A DNA stretch of 24,470 nt from an uncultured Mogibacterium sp. (GTDB lineage Bacteria; Bacillota_A; Clostridia; Peptostreptococcales; Anaerovoracaceae), in the NCBI RefSeq assembly GCF_938039775.1, contig NZ_CALHTQ010000088.1, positions 1-24,470 on the forward strand. Reading direction: 5' to 3'. The notes beneath the pieces were generated by a model. That model saw nothing but the letters and a program-made list of their open reading frames with translations, did no database searches and was not told the origin of the DNA. Positions 16,380 to 24,470 of the stretch are shown in pieces. The translations under genes were made by a program, and so were the position numbers. Within the stretch, counting starts at the first letter, position 1. The number at the start of each line of letters is the position of its first letter.

Positions 16380-16852
16380 TGAGTTTAGGTCTAACTTTAG
16401 CTGTACTAGGTGCAGCAATTGCGACAATCGCAGGTGTAGGAAGTGCTATTGGTGTTGGTATTGCCGGTGAGGCAGCTGACGGAGTAATGTCAGGTGATAA
16501 GGTGAGCTTCGGTTCAACACTTGTACTACAGGCTCTTCCTGGAACACAGGGAATTTACGGAATGGTTATCGCTATCCTGATTCTTACTAAGATCGGAATT
16601 CTAGGAGGCAACCTACTAAATGTTTCAACTACACAGGGACTCGCATTCCTATTTGCTGGAGTTCCAATCGGAGTTGTGGGTATCGTATCTGGTTATACAC
16701 AGGGCAGAGCAGCTGCAGCTGGTATGCAGCTTATCTCCAAGAAGGACGGAGCTCTAGGTAACGCTATCATCTACGCTGTAATGGTAGAGACATACGCTAT
16801 CCTAGCATTCATCATCTCGTTCCTTATGTACAACGGCGTTCAGATTGGTTAA
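16379..16852 (+). CDS. ntpK: V-type ATPase subunit K (rotor ring, Na+-type)
   Basis: The proteolipid that forms the rotating ion-carrying ring, 157 residues with four membrane helices in two hairpins. Only the second hairpin has the carboxylate, Glu137 in MVETYAIL, as in true V-type rings. The residues that bind sodium in E. hirae NtpK (Leu61, Thr64, Gln65, Gln110, Glu139) line up here as Leu53, Thr56, Gln57 (LPGTQG), Gln108 (GYTQGR) and Glu137. The neighbouring tyrosine of GIYG is also kept. This makes Na+ the likely ion. AAGGAGG at 16365-16371 overlaps the end of subunit I and spaces the ATG well. Confidence 0.96.
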   Translation: MSLGLTLAVLGAAIATIAGVGSAIGVGIAGEAADGVMSGDKVSFGSTLVLQALPGTQGIYGMVIAILILTKIGILGGNLLNVSTTQGLAFLFAGVPIGVVGIVSGYTQGRAAAAGMQLISKKDGALGNAIIYAVMVETYAILAFIISFLMYNGVQIG

Positions 16853-16898
16853 TCGCACACAAATCGTTGTAACTAACATATAGAAAGGGACGGTAAGA

Positions 16899-17468
16899 AT
16901 GAGTATAGAGTCTATAACTGAGCGAATCCTAAAAGAGGCTCAGGCTTATTCCGACAGTCAGAGAAGCGAGGCAGAAGCAGTAAAGGCGGAAACCCTCAAG
17001 GAAGCTCAGGCAGAAGCTGATAAGCTGCTGCAGAGATTTGAGGTAGATGCTAAGAATGATGCTGAAGTTCTCGTGAGCAGAAGACAGTCGGTTGCAGACC
17101 TCGATGCGCGTAAGATGAAGCTCGCTGCTAAGCAGTCTGTTATTGACGAGTGCTACAAAGAAGCAGTTGATATGATTCTTAACCTAGAAACCGAAGAGTA
17201 TGTCAAGTTTATATGTAGACAGCTTGGCGCATACCAGAAGGAAGGTGGAGAGGTTCTGCTCAATCAGTCAGATAGAGATAGAATAGGTGCTGACCTTGTG
17301 ACCTTATTTAAGGGCACAGCACTAACACTAAGTGATGAAACCGCTGATATTAAAGGCGGATGCATACTTAGAAGAGGTAATATCTCATACAATGCTTCTC
17401 TAGAGAAGCTATTATCAAATGCAAGAGAAGAGTTGACTGCAGAGGTTGCTGGAATTCTATTCAAGTAA
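16899..17468 (+). CDS. ntpE: V-type ATPase subunit E
   Basis: A peripheral-stalk subunit, 189 residues. The N-terminal half is a charged coiled coil (AQAYSDSQRSEAEAVKAETL) that should pair with the G/H-like protein. The C-terminal half is the globular head-binding domain, with KGGCILRRGNISYNASLEKLL resembling the conserved GG(V/C)I...NGKI.ydNTfe pattern of the family. AGAAAGGGA about nine bases upstream supports the ATG at 16899. It is 46 bp after the K gene and 27 bp before subunit C. Confidence 0.94.
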   Translation: MSIESITERILKEAQAYSDSQRSEAEAVKAETLKEAQAEADKLLQRFEVDAKNDAEVLVSRRQSVADLDARKMKLAAKQSVIDECYKEAVDMILNLETEEYVKFICRQLGAYQKEGGEVLLNQSDRDRIGADLVTLFKGTALTLSDETADIKGGCILRRGNISYNASLEKLLSNAREELTAEVAGILFK

Positions 17469-17481
17469 TCGCTGTAACCAG

Positions 17482-17489
17482 AAAGGAGG
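17482..17489 (+). promoter_or_regulatory. Strong ribosome binding site supporting a TTG start for subunit C
   Basis: AAAGGAGG lies six bases before TTG at 17496-17498. No ATG or GTG is better placed, so the TTG is taken as the start. Confidence 0.8.
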
Positions 17490-17495
17490 CGTATT

Positions 17496-18491
17496 TTGGG
17501 AACTGATTTCGTATATGCGAGCTCATATGTGAGAAGCCAAGAAAGCAAACTACTCTCAAGTGAGCAGCTCCGCAATATGACAGAGTCTAAAAATATCGAC
17601 GATATATGCAAAGTTCTGCAAGATGCTGGTTATGGATCTGAAGGCAACGCTTTAACTGCGGCAAATTATCAGGATGTGCTGAAGCATGCTGAGGTTTCGT
17701 TCTTTGCTGAGGTTAAAGAGCTCAGCAAGAACAGTGAAGCTCTCAACATATTCTGTTATCCTGCTGACTACCACAATCTAAAGGTGCTACTCAAAGCTGA
17801 GGCTCTAGGTGTAGATAGAGATGAACTCCTAATGGGGAGCGGAACTATTAGTGCTAGTGAGATGGCTAAGAGTGTAAAGGAGCGTGCAACCATAGGTCTT
17901 ACAGAGAACATGGCAAGCGCACTCACTGAAGCTTTAGATGTTCATGCACGTACAAATGATCCACAGATGATAGACTTTGTCTGTGATAAGTACTGCTTTA
18001 TGGACATTACGGAAGCAGCCGAGCAGTCAAAAAATAGCTATGTAAAGGGATACGTAGCACTATGGATTGATACCATCAATCTCAAGACATTTGCGAGAGT
18101 AAAGAAGATGGGGCAGCCTTGGAAGTACTTTGAAAATGTATTCATCCCAGGCGGAACGGTAGATGTACAGGTTTTCCTAGGCAGCTATGAAGATGACTTC
18201 AAGCAGGCAGCAGAAAAGTTCCAGGCTTATGACATTGCAAAGGCGGTAAGTGAAGGAGGAGAGGTAATCGATAACAGTGGTGATTTTACACTGCTCGAGA
18301 AGATTTGTGATAACCTTCTTGTGGAATACTGTAGAGATGCTAAGACGGTGACATTTGGCCTTGAGCCACTCGTTGCATACCTCATCGCTAGACAGAATGA
18401 GGTTAAGGCTATCCGCATAGTGCTTGCTGGTAAGCTAGCCAAGATGAGCCCAGAATTAATTAGAGAAAGACTGAGGGAGACTTATGAGTAA
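17496..18491 (+). CDS. ntpC: V-type ATPase subunit C (d-type)
   Basis: The funnel-shaped subunit that connects the central shaft to the K ring, 331 residues, close to the usual length. It belongs to the V0 d / AhaC family, mostly alpha-helical with no membrane segment. GTDFVYASSYVRSQESKLLS is a typical opening, and FCYPADYHNLKVLLKAEALG carries the family's conserved (P/x)-D-xx-N-LKxLLKA pattern. The C-terminus has EPLVAYLIARQNEVKAIRIV, also well conserved. The start is TTG with an excellent ribosome binding site. Its end overlaps the subunit F gene by 8 bases. Confidence 0.94.
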   Translation: MGTDFVYASSYVRSQESKLLSSEQLRNMTESKNIDDICKVLQDAGYGSEGNALTAANYQDVLKHAEVSFFAEVKELSKNSEALNIFCYPADYHNLKVLLKAEALGVDRDELLMGSGTISASEMAKSVKERATIGLTENMASALTEALDVHARTNDPQMIDFVCDKYCFMDITEAAEQSKNSYVKGYVALWIDTINLKTFARVKKMGQPWKYFENVFIPGGTVDVQVFLGSYEDDFKQAAEKFQAYDIAKAVSEGGEVIDNSGDFTLLEKICDNLLVEYCRDAKTVTFGLEPLVAYLIARQNEVKAIRIVLAGKLAKMSPELIRERLRETYE

Positions 18492-18804
18492 GATTGGTAT
18501 TATTGGTGATGCCGATAGTGTGCTAGGCTTCAAGGTCTTTGGGCTTGATGCATTCGCTTGTAGAAGCAAGGAAGAAGCTGCAGATAAATTGCATAGTATC
18601 GTAAAGGATGATTACGGAATCATCTATATCACTGAAAAGTATTACAAAGAAATAAGTAATGAAATCGCAAAATATGAAACCCTTCGTATTCCAGCAATCG
18701 TTCCAATTCCTGGAAGCGATGGGAGCTATGGCGCAGGTCTTAACAACGTCAAGAGAGCTGTTGAGAAGGCTGTTGGTGCTGACATACTATTTGGCGATAA
18801 ATAA
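18484..18804 (+). CDS. ntpG: V-type ATPase subunit F
   Basis: A small central-stalk subunit, 106 residues, that sits with subunit D in the rotor and modulates activity. The opening [20 protein letters not shown] matches the conserved GD.D.V.GF..AG pattern, and [14 protein letters not shown] is the typical middle strand and helix. It is called NtpG in E. hirae. Its start is inside the end of the subunit C gene and its stop overlaps the first ATG of the subunit A frame. Confidence 0.95.
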   Translation: MSKIGIIGDADSVLGFKVFGLDAFACRSKEEAADKLHSIVKDDYGIIYITEKYYKEISNEIAKYETLRIPAIVPIPGSDGSYGAGLNNVKRAVEKAVGADILFGDK

Positions 18805-18805
18805 T

Positions 18806-18810
18806 GGAGG
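18806..18810 (+). promoter_or_regulatory. Ribosome binding site deciding the subunit A start
   Basis: GGAGG overlaps the first in-frame ATG (18804) and is five bases before the next ATG at 18816, which is therefore the likelier start. Confidence 0.8.
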
Positions 18811-18815
18811 TAATC

Positions 18816-20594
18816 ATGGAACAAGGTAAAATCGTTAAGATATCCGGACCTCTAGTAGTTGCTTCGGGCATGAGTGACGCAGATATGTATGACGTAGTTA
18901 AGGTCGGAAATCAGGGCCTTACTGGTGAAATCATCGAGATGCGTGGTGGAAATGCTTCGATTCAGGTATATGAGGAAACCGCTGGTCTACAGCCAGGTGA
19001 GCCGGTTTATTCAACTGGAGCACCACTATCTGTAGAGCTCGGACCGGGACTTATTGAGACCATTTACGATGGAATTCAGAGACCGCTGTCTGTACTTCTT
19101 GCGAAGACAGGCACCAATATCGCTAGAGGTGTATCGGAGCCAGCGCTTGATCGTGACAAGAAATGGGATTTCGTTCCAGTTGCAAAGGTTGGAGACGAAG
19201 TTTCAGCAGGAGAAGTTCTAGGTACAGTTAAGGAGACAATCGCTGTAACACAGAGAATCATGGTTCCTTACAAGGTTAGCGGTAAGGTTAAGAGCATCGA
19301 GAGCGGTAGCTTTACAGTTGACGAGACTGTTGCTGTTATCGAGGATGTATCTGGAAAAGATGTCGAAGTTAAGATGATGCAGAGATGGCCAGTAAGAGTT
19401 GAGCGTCCTTACAAGGAAAAGCTTTCTCCAGAAGAGCCATTGATAACAGGGCAGAGAGTAATCGACACAATGTTCCCAATTGCTAAGGGTGGTGTAGCAG
19501 CTGTTCCGGGACCTTTCGGTTCAGGAAAGACTGTAGTACAGCACCAGCTAGCTAAGTGGGCAGATGCTGATATCGTAGTTTATATCGGATGCGGAGAGCG
19601 TGGAAACGAGATGACTGACGTACTCAATGAGTTTCCAGAGCTAGTTGACCCCAAGACAGGTGAATCTCTGATGAGAAGAACTGTTCTCATCGCAAACACT
19701 TCCGACATGCCGGTAGCTGCGAGAGAAGCATCTGTATATACAGGAATTACAATTGCTGAGTACTTTAGAGATATGGGATACTCAGTAGCTCTAATGGCTG
19801 ACTCAACATCGAGATGGGCTGAGGCTCTTCGTGAGATGTCTGGTCGTCTTGAGGAAATGCCTGGTGAAGAAGGATACCCGGCTTACCTAGCATCGAGACT
19901 CGCACAGTTCTATGAGAGAGCTGGAAAGGTTGTATGCCTTGGAAGCGAAGGAAGAGTTGGAGCTCTATCCGCTATCGGAGCTGTATCACCTCCAGGAGGA
20001 GATATATCCGAGCCAGTATCACAGGCTACACTTCGTATCGTAAAGGTATTCTGGGGACTAGATGCTAACCTAGCTCATGCTAGACACTTCCCTGCAATCA
20101 ACTGGCTAAACAGCTATTCGCTATACGCGGATAGACTTAATGTATGGTTTGCAGAGAATGTTAACAAGGAGTTCCCGACTCATAGAGCAAGAGCTCTTAA
20201 GCTACTTCAGGAAGAAGATGAGCTGAACGAGATTGTACAGCTAGTCGGAGTAGACGGTCTATCAAAGGAAGACCAGCTCAAGCTTGAAGTCTGCAAGATG
20301 ATTCGTGAGGACTATCTACACCAGAATGCGTTCCACGAAGTTGACACATTTACATCTACAAACAAGCAGTTTAAGCTTCTAGACCTAATCCTACGTTTCT
20401 ATGACGAAGGACTCAAGGGACTTCATGAGCACGCTGACTTTAAGGCAATCGCTTCTCTACCTCTAAGAGAGGATATCGGAAGATTTAAGTATTTCGAGGA
20501 GAAGGAAGTTGATAGAGAGTATGCTTCGCTTATTGGCAAGCTAGAGGCTTCGATAGAAGAGCTCATTAAGAAGGCAGGTGAACTGAATGATTAG
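18816..20594 (+). CDS. ntpA: V-type ATPase catalytic subunit A
   Basis: The nucleotide-hydrolysing subunit (also called atpA), 592 residues from the ATG at 18816; the ATG at 18804 would add four residues but overlaps the ribosome binding site. A beta-barrel domain comes first ([16 protein letters not shown]), then the non-homologous bulge region typical of A subunits. The P-loop is GPFGSGKT at 232-239 with Lys238, and the catalytic glutamate is Glu261 in GCGERGNE. These positions match the E. hirae enzyme. [20 protein letters not shown] and the helical C-terminal domain complete it. Its stop overlaps the subunit B gene by 8 bases. Confidence 0.97.
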   Translation: MEQGKIVKISGPLVVASGMSDADMYDVVKVGNQGLTGEIIEMRGGNASIQVYEETAGLQPGEPVYSTGAPLSVELGPGLIETIYDGIQRPLSVLLAKTGTNIARGVSEPALDRDKKWDFVPVAKVGDEVSAGEVLGTVKETIAVTQRIMVPYKVSGKVKSIESGSFTVDETVAVIEDVSGKDVEVKMMQRWPVRVERPYKEKLSPEEPLITGQRVIDTMFPIAKGGVAAVPGPFGSGKTVVQHQLAKWADADIVVYIGCGERGNEMTDVLNEFPELVDPKTGESLMRRTVLIANTSDMPVAAREASVYTGITIAEYFRDMGYSVALMADSTSRWAEALREMSGRLEEMPGEEGYPAYLASRLAQFYERAGKVVCLGSEGRVGALSAIGAVSPPGGDISEPVSQATLRIVKVFWGLDANLAHARHFPAINWLNSYSLYADRLNVWFAENVNKEFPTHRARALKLLQEEDELNEIVQLVGVDGLSKEDQLKLEVCKMIREDYLHQNAFHEVDTFTSTNKQFKLLDLILRFYDEGLKGLHEHADFKAIASLPLREDIGRFKYFEEKEVDREYASLIGKLEASIEELIKKAGELND

Positions 20595-21960
20595 AGAATA
20601 TAAGACTATTTCTGAAGTAGCCGGCCCTTTGATGGTTGTTAAAGGTGTAGAAGACGTTGGCTACGATGAACTAGGTGAAATTGAACTTGCAAATGGCGAA
20701 ATCAGACATTGTAAGGTTCTCGAGCTTAACGGCACTGACGCTGTTGTGCAGCTATTTGAAAACTCCGCAGGAATGAACCTCAAGGAGAGTAAGGTGAGAT
20801 TCCTTGGTCATGGAAATCAGCTGGGTGTATCTCTCGATATGCTCGGAAGAGTATTTGACGGAATGGGCAGACCTATCGACGGTGGAGCTGAAATCATTCC
20901 AGATAACTACTTAGATATCAACGGACTTGCTATGAATCCGGCTGCTAGAGAGTACCCATCTGAGTTCATTCAGACAGGTGTATCCGCTATCGACGGACTT
21001 AACACTCTCGTAAGAGGACAGAAGCTTCCTATCTTCTCAGGATCAGGACTTCCTCACGCTAACCTGGCAGCACAGATTGCTAGACAGGCTAAAGTCCGTG
21101 GTGCTAACAGCAAATTCGCTGTAGTGTTCGCAGCTGTAGGTATCACTTACGAAGAAGCTGAGTTCTTCATGACGGATTTCCGTAAGAGTGGAGCTATCGA
21201 CCGTTCAGTAATGTTCCTCAATCTAGCTAATGACCCTGCTGTAGAGCGTATTGCGACACCTCGTATGGCGCTTACTGCTGCTGAGTATCTAGCATTTGAG
21301 CAGAACATGCACGTTCTCGTTATAATCACTGATATTACGAACTATGCAGAATCTCTTCGTGAGGTTTCCGCTGCTCGTAAGGAGGTTCCAGGACGTCGTG
21401 GTTACCCTGGATATCTGTATACTGACCTTGCTACAATGTACGAGAGAGCTGGTAAGAAGAAAGGAATCGACGGTTCAATCACTATGATTCCAATCGTATC
21501 GATGCCTGAGGATGATATCACTCACCCAATTCCTGACCTTACAGGATATATCACAGAGGGACAGATCATCCTATCCAGAGACCTATATAGAAAGGGTGTT
21601 ACACCACCAATCGATGTACTTCCATCGTTATCACGTCTAAAGGACAAGGGTATCGGTGAAGGTAAGACTCGTAAGGATCACGCAGACGTACTCAACCAGC
21701 TCTTTGCTATCTATGCGAGGGGTAAGGAGTGTAAGGAGCTCATGGCTATCCTCGGAGAAGCTGCGCTTAGTGACGTTGATAAGCTTTATGCACAGTTTGC
21801 TGATGAATTTGAGAACAAGTACGTATCTCAGGGATACGAAAAGGACAGATCCATTGAGGAAACACTAGATGTTGGCTGGGAACTTCTCAGAACAATGCCT
21901 AGATCAGAGCTCAAGCGTGTTAAAAAAGAATACCTCGATGAATTTTATGAGCAGAAGTAG
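20587..21960 (+). CDS. ntpB: V-type ATPase regulatory subunit B
   Basis: The non-catalytic head subunit (also called atpB), 457 residues. It has a beta-barrel, a RecA-like fold with a degenerate P-loop ([19 protein letters not shown], lacking the GKT), and a helical C-terminus. Arg350 in [15 protein letters not shown] is the arginine finger that reaches the catalytic site in subunit A, at the same number as in E. hirae. AGGTGA at 20576-20581, five bases before the ATG, lies within the end of subunit A, so the two are coupled and made in equal amounts. Confidence 0.97.
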   Translation: MIREYKTISEVAGPLMVVKGVEDVGYDELGEIELANGEIRHCKVLELNGTDAVVQLFENSAGMNLKESKVRFLGHGNQLGVSLDMLGRVFDGMGRPIDGGAEIIPDNYLDINGLAMNPAAREYPSEFIQTGVSAIDGLNTLVRGQKLPIFSGSGLPHANLAAQIARQAKVRGANSKFAVVFAAVGITYEEAEFFMTDFRKSGAIDRSVMFLNLANDPAVERIATPRMALTAAEYLAFEQNMHVLVIITDITNYAESLREVSAARKEVPGRRGYPGYLYTDLATMYERAGKKKGIDGSITMIPIVSMPEDDITHPIPDLTGYITEGQIILSRDLYRKGVTPPIDVLPSLSRLKDKGIGEGKTRKDHADVLNQLFAIYARGKECKELMAILGEAALSDVDKLYAQFADEFENKYVSQGYEKDRSIEETLDVGWELLRTMPRSELKRVKKEYLDEFYEQK

Positions 21961-21983
21961 TTCAGTGAGAAAGGGATGATCTT

Positions 21984-22673
21984 ATGGCAAGACTAAATGT
22001 TAACCCAACTAGAATGGTCATGTCTAAGCTTAAAGGGCAACTCAAGGTGGCTATCAAAGGTCACAAGCTCATGAAGGATAAGCGCGATGAGCTTATGCGA
22101 ATTTTTCTTGATCTCGCTAGAGAGATTAAGGCACTTCGTGAAGAGGTGGAGCCAATGCTAGAAGAGGTGTACGGAAGCTTTTCTGTAGCACGTGCCGTAA
22201 TGACACCGGAGATGCTAGAGGAAGCTCTGATGTATCCTAAGCAGAGTGTGAAACTCGTTGCGACAGAGAAAAACGTAATGAGTATAGACGTTCCATCCTT
22301 TGATTTCGAGCAGGAGAACACACAGACTGGAAGCGTGTATCCATACGGATTTGCGACCACATCAGGTGAACTCGACAAATCTATTGAGAAGCTGTCGATT
22401 CTATTCCCTAAGCTGCTTCAGCTTGCGGGCATGGAGAAGGAAGCTATGCTCATAGCTGACGAAATCGAGAAGACCAGAAGACGTGTTAATGCTCTTGAGT
22501 ATGTAAAGATACCTAATTACAAGGAGACCATCAAGTATATCAAGATGAAGCTTGATGAGAACGAAAGAGGCAATCAGACAAGACTCATGAAAGTTAAGGA
22601 CATGATGTTGCAAGAGAGTATCGAGCAGCAGCGTGCCAAGGATGCTGAGATTCTCGCTCAGATGGCAGAATAA
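21984..22673 (+). CDS. ntpD: V-type ATPase subunit D
   Basis: The central shaft that turns inside the A3B3 head, 229 residues. The N-terminal RLNVNPTRMVMSKLKGQL is the family's signature, and the two long antiparallel helices form a coiled coil, the second one ending in RRRVNALEYVKIPNYKETI, also highly conserved. AAAGGG at 21970-21975 precedes the ATG. It is the last gene before a strong terminator; the ntpH and ntpJ genes found after it in E. hirae are absent. Confidence 0.96.
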   Translation: MARLNVNPTRMVMSKLKGQLKVAIKGHKLMKDKRDELMRIFLDLAREIKALREEVEPMLEEVYGSFSVARAVMTPEMLEEALMYPKQSVKLVATEKNVMSIDVPSFDFEQENTQTGSVYPYGFATTSGELDKSIEKLSILFPKLLQLAGMEKEAMLIADEIEKTRRRVNALEYVKIPNYKETIKYIKMKLDENERGNQTRLMKVKDMMLQESIEQQRAKDAEILAQMAE

Positions 22674-22704
22674 GAGCCTAGGCATAACAATCTAATAAGA
22701 AACT

Positions 22705-22738
22705 AGCGGGATGCAGACTATCTGCATCTCGCTTTTTT
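22705..22738 (+). terminator. Rho-independent terminator of the V-ATPase operon
   Basis: A 12-bp stem with one G-U pair (22705-22716 with 22722-22733) has a five-base loop ACTAT and is followed by a T run to 22738. It begins 32 bases after the subunit D stop. Confidence 0.92.
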
Positions 22739-22767
22739 AATAGTAATAAATACTTTTAGCTGCCAAG

Positions 22768-22808
22768 GTGCGTAGAAATACGTGCTAAGAATGTACATTA
22801 TTTGTACA
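22768..22808. other. Two inverted repeats upstream of the NfeD-like gene promoter
   Basis: GTGCGTA and TACGTGC flank a GAAA loop (22768-22785). TGTAC and GTACA (22792-22796, 22804-22808) flank seven bases just upstream of the -35. Both are before the presumed transcription start, so protein binding sites are more likely than RNA structures. Function is unknown. Confidence 0.35.
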
Positions 22809-22818
22809 AGAGAACACA

Positions 22819-22846
22819 TTGACACATGATATTAAAGTGATATCAT
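22819..22846 (+). promoter_or_regulatory. Promoter of the NfeD-like gene
   Basis: A perfect TTGACA at 22819-22824 and TATCAT at 22841-22846 are 16 bp apart, with TG at 22838-22839 giving an extended -10. The start site should be near 22853, leaving a leader of about 139 nt. Confidence 0.7.
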
Positions 22847-22852
22847 AATCAT

Positions 22853-22991
22853 ATAAATAACACAGCAATTACGACGAGGGCAGAGTATCAGTCCATAATC
22901 GCTCTTATGGTAAAAGCGATAAATGCGGTGAAGGAAACTGTGTGTGATTACATAAAAGTGCCAGATACCATACCCTTGAAAGGAGGATTAA
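22853..22991 (+). other. Long leader of the NfeD-like gene
   Basis: This is the rest of the gene-free stretch from 22674 to 22991, which otherwise holds the terminator, repeats and promoter above. The leader has a 6-bp perfect hairpin ATCGCT/AGCGAT (22898-22903 with 22915-22920) and ends with a strong AAAGGAGG at 22979-22986. No known riboswitch pattern was recognised. Confidence 0.4.
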
Positions 22992-23606
22992 ATGAAAAAG
23001 GTTACAACTTATATGAAAAATCATATCCCTCTGAGGCAGGTTATTCCATTAATTTTGCTAACAATAATTTTCCGATTAGCTATAGGGGGTCTATATGAAC
23101 TTTCTATCGAATTTTATATAAGTGCTTATGGTAATGAGAGTCTAAATGCATATGTATCTGGCTTACATATAGTTCTCATGGGATTTGGTATATTCATGTG
23201 TTTATATGCGATAGTTGTCTATATCATTGAGAGGCGAAGTCATCTACCATTTTGGTATGGGAGATGCCAGAGCGCGGGGTCTAATGCCAATGCAGTTTTT
23301 GAAGCAGCCATTGGAACATCGCTCTTACGTCTTTCGCTAGCTGCAACTGCAGTCATTGCGATGCTATTCATTATTGTTTTTACAATAGTAAGCAATATTA
23401 CAGCTAAACACAGAGAAAAATTAAGACAAAGGTACTTAGGCCATACTGGAAGAGCAGTAGACGATTTGAAGCTCAAAGGCAAAGTGGATTTTGACGGTGA
23501 GGTGCTACATGCTCTCGGTAGAGAGGTTATTCCTAAGGATACAGAAGTTAAAGCTGTAGATATTGATGGGTATAATATCGTAGTAGAGAGACTTATAAAA
23601 GAATAA
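22992..23606 (+). CDS. Membrane protein with NfeD-like C-terminal domain
   Basis: A 204-residue protein with three probable membrane helices (about 17-38, 56-79 and 110-137), a basic linker (AKHREKLRQRY) and a C-terminal beta domain from about 150. That domain reads GHTGRAVDDLKLKGKVDFDGE and ends DGYNIVVERL, which matches the NfeD-type OB fold in spacing (a GxTGxAxxDLxxxGKV opening and a Gxx(I/L)VV ending). NfeD proteins work with flotillin/stomatin-like partners in membrane organisation; none is visible here. The membrane part does not look like the usual NfeD helices, so the exact family is uncertain. AAAGGAGG supports the ATG at 22992. Confidence 0.75.
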   Translation: MKKVTTYMKNHIPLRQVIPLILLTIIFRLAIGGLYELSIEFYISAYGNESLNAYVSGLHIVLMGFGIFMCLYAIVVYIIERRSHLPFWYGRCQSAGSNANAVFEAAIGTSLLRLSLAATAVIAMLFIIVFTIVSNITAKHREKLRQRYLGHTGRAVDDLKLKGKVDFDGEVLHALGREVIPKDTEVKAVDIDGYNIVVERLIKE

Positions 23607-23612
23607 CGATAA

Positions 23613-23642
23613 AAGAGCTCCGAAGTTAGCTTCGGAGCTCTT
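23613..23642. terminator. Bidirectional terminator between the NfeD-like and phosphohexomutase genes
   Basis: A perfect 13-bp stem (AAGAGCTCCGAAG with CTTCGGAGCTCTT) closes a four-base loop TTAG. TTGCTTTTGT follows on the plus strand and AAAA precedes it, giving a U tail in both directions between convergent genes. Confidence 0.85.
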
Positions 23643-23695
23643 GCTTTTGTATGTTATGAAGATAGCCTAAACTTGGGTTTTATAATTTTGTAAAT

Positions 23696-24470
23696 TTAGC
23701 TGAGTACGGAAATATCGATTCCTTCTCTACCTTCGAGAAAGTCTTTGATGAGTGCTAGTGCTAGTTTCACACCACCCTCGCTGCCAGACTCAACATTGAG
23801 TGGCATTACAGGGTCGTGAAGTGACTTTCTGAGAAGGAACCAGCCATCATGACCATCGAGGCTATAGTTGATGCGTACTCCTTCGTAGTTAGGGAGTTCA
23901 AGCGATAAGCCTGCGGTATGCTCTGCCCAAGTCGTCATATCCTCGAGGATTTTATCTCCAATCTCGCCGAAGTTGTCAGTCGTCAGATTAAACCTAATTT
24001 CCAATGACTCAGCAGGCTCAGTAAGTTCAGCAATCATGTACTCGATGCCTTTACCTTCTTTCTTGAGGTTAGCCGCATTGATAATAGTCTGAACGGCAAG
24101 GAATGCACCGTCATCCAAGTAGTAGTTGTCAGAGTAGGCTGCGTGACCCGAAGTCTCGATAGCGAGGAATGCATTTTCGCCTTCCTTTGATAGCTCAATT
24201 GCCTTGTTAATTACGTTTTTGTAGCCTCTCTTATACCTGAGGTGTTTTAAACCGAGCTTGTCTTCGAGGAAAGTGTGTAGCTCATTTGATGTGATGCTGT
24301 CAGTAACGACAGTACCGCCAGGATAATCATCTGCACCGATGGCAGCTGCAAGAGCAACGATTGCGTTTCTACTAATTGGCTTACCCTCTGATGTTACAGC
24401 GGCACTTCTATCAACGTCCGTGTCAAATATAATTCCGAGGTCAGCACCAGTCTCACGCACCTGCTTGCAA
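23696..24470 (-). CDS. Phosphoglucomutase/phosphomannomutase, C-terminal part (runs off the window)
   Basis: An alpha-D-phosphohexomutase, which interconverts 1- and 6-phosphates of glucose or mannose. About 258 codons are visible, and the frame is open to the right edge, so the N-terminal third with the catalytic phosphoserine is outside. The metal-binding loop IIFDTDVDR is seen near the edge, the sugar-binding loop is AIETSGHAAYSDNYYLDDGA, and the C-terminal phosphate-binding domain ends with a SGSEGG loop. An apparent start in the visible part (a GTG at 24458-24460) is internal, since CKQ continues upstream as in relatives. Gluco- versus manno-specificity cannot be decided. It converges on the NfeD-like gene. 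Confidence 0.9.
   Translation of the reverse strand, partial: CKQVRETGADLGIIFDTDVDRSAAVTSEGKPISRNAIVALAAAIGADDYPGGTVVTDSITSNELHTFLEDKLGLKHLRYKRGYKNVINKAIELSKEGENAFLAIETSGHAAYSDNYYLDDGAFLAVQTIINAANLKKEGKGIEYMIAELTEPAESLEIRFNLTTDNFGEIGDKILEDMTTWAEHTAGLSLELPNYEGVRINYSLDGHDGWFLLRKSLHDPVMPLNVESGSEGGVKLALALIKDFLEGREGIDISVLS

Noticed and set aside
22907..23098. 63-codon plus-strand frame ahead of and into the NfeD-like gene
   Set aside because: It has no ribosome binding site, overlaps the start of the NfeD-like gene and encodes that gene's own ribosome binding site in another frame.
1..24470. CRISPR array, tRNA or rRNA genes, insertion sequence, prophage or defence system
   Set aside because: No regularly spaced repeats, transposase-like or integrase-like proteins, or recognisable RNA gene sequences were seen; nearly all of the window is explained by housekeeping and transport genes.

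Overview
The window looks like a chromosomal segment of a low-to-moderate GC, Gram-positive-type anaerobe of the Clostridia. The pointers are strong AAGGAGG-type ribosome binding sites, a secA-prfB gene pair, an AddB-type recombination subunit, a WalJ/YycJ-like hydrolase and a bacterial V-type ATPase operon with the gene order of the Enterococcus hirae ntp cluster. A Family XIII (Anaerovoracaceae, Mogibacterium/Eubacterium-like) origin is my guess from general resemblance; it is not demonstrated here.

Layout. Positions 1-740 hold the possible tail of an unseen gene and a histidine-phosphatase gene closed by a terminator. Positions 780-11,490 are a long plus-strand housekeeping block with no clear internal terminator: a CNNM/CorC-type transporter, secA, prfB (with its programmed +1 frameshift), a HAD phosphatase, addB, a WalJ-like metallo-hydrolase and rlmH. 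It ends in a perfect 16-bp hairpin that probably serves both strands. Positions 11,670-13,620 carry a minus-strand EamA/DMT transporter diverging from a LysR-type regulator, with repeats between them that look like operator sites. A 60-residue membrane peptide with its own terminator follows.

Positions 13,985-22,740 are a complete-looking V-type ATPase operon: a G/H-like coiled-coil subunit, then I, K, E, C, F, A, B and D. It has a near-consensus extended -10 promoter and a strong terminator. Subunits I and K form the membrane motor, E and the G/H-like protein the peripheral stalks, C, F and D the central stalk, and A and B the catalytic head. The K subunit keeps every ligand of the E. hirae sodium site, so the enzyme is probably a sodium pump or sodium-driven synthase. 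After it come a membrane protein with an NfeD-like C-terminal domain behind a roughly 140-nt leader, and, on the minus strand, the 3' part of a phosphohexomutase gene that runs off the right edge.

I saw no tRNA, rRNA, CRISPR array, transposase, prophage or defence cassette. Most genes are recognised families. The points worth a second look are the prfB frameshift and structured leader, an AddB that has lost its Walker A motif and has no addA next to it, the sodium signature of the ATPase, the spaced repeats between the LysR and DMT genes, and two poorly characterised membrane proteins.
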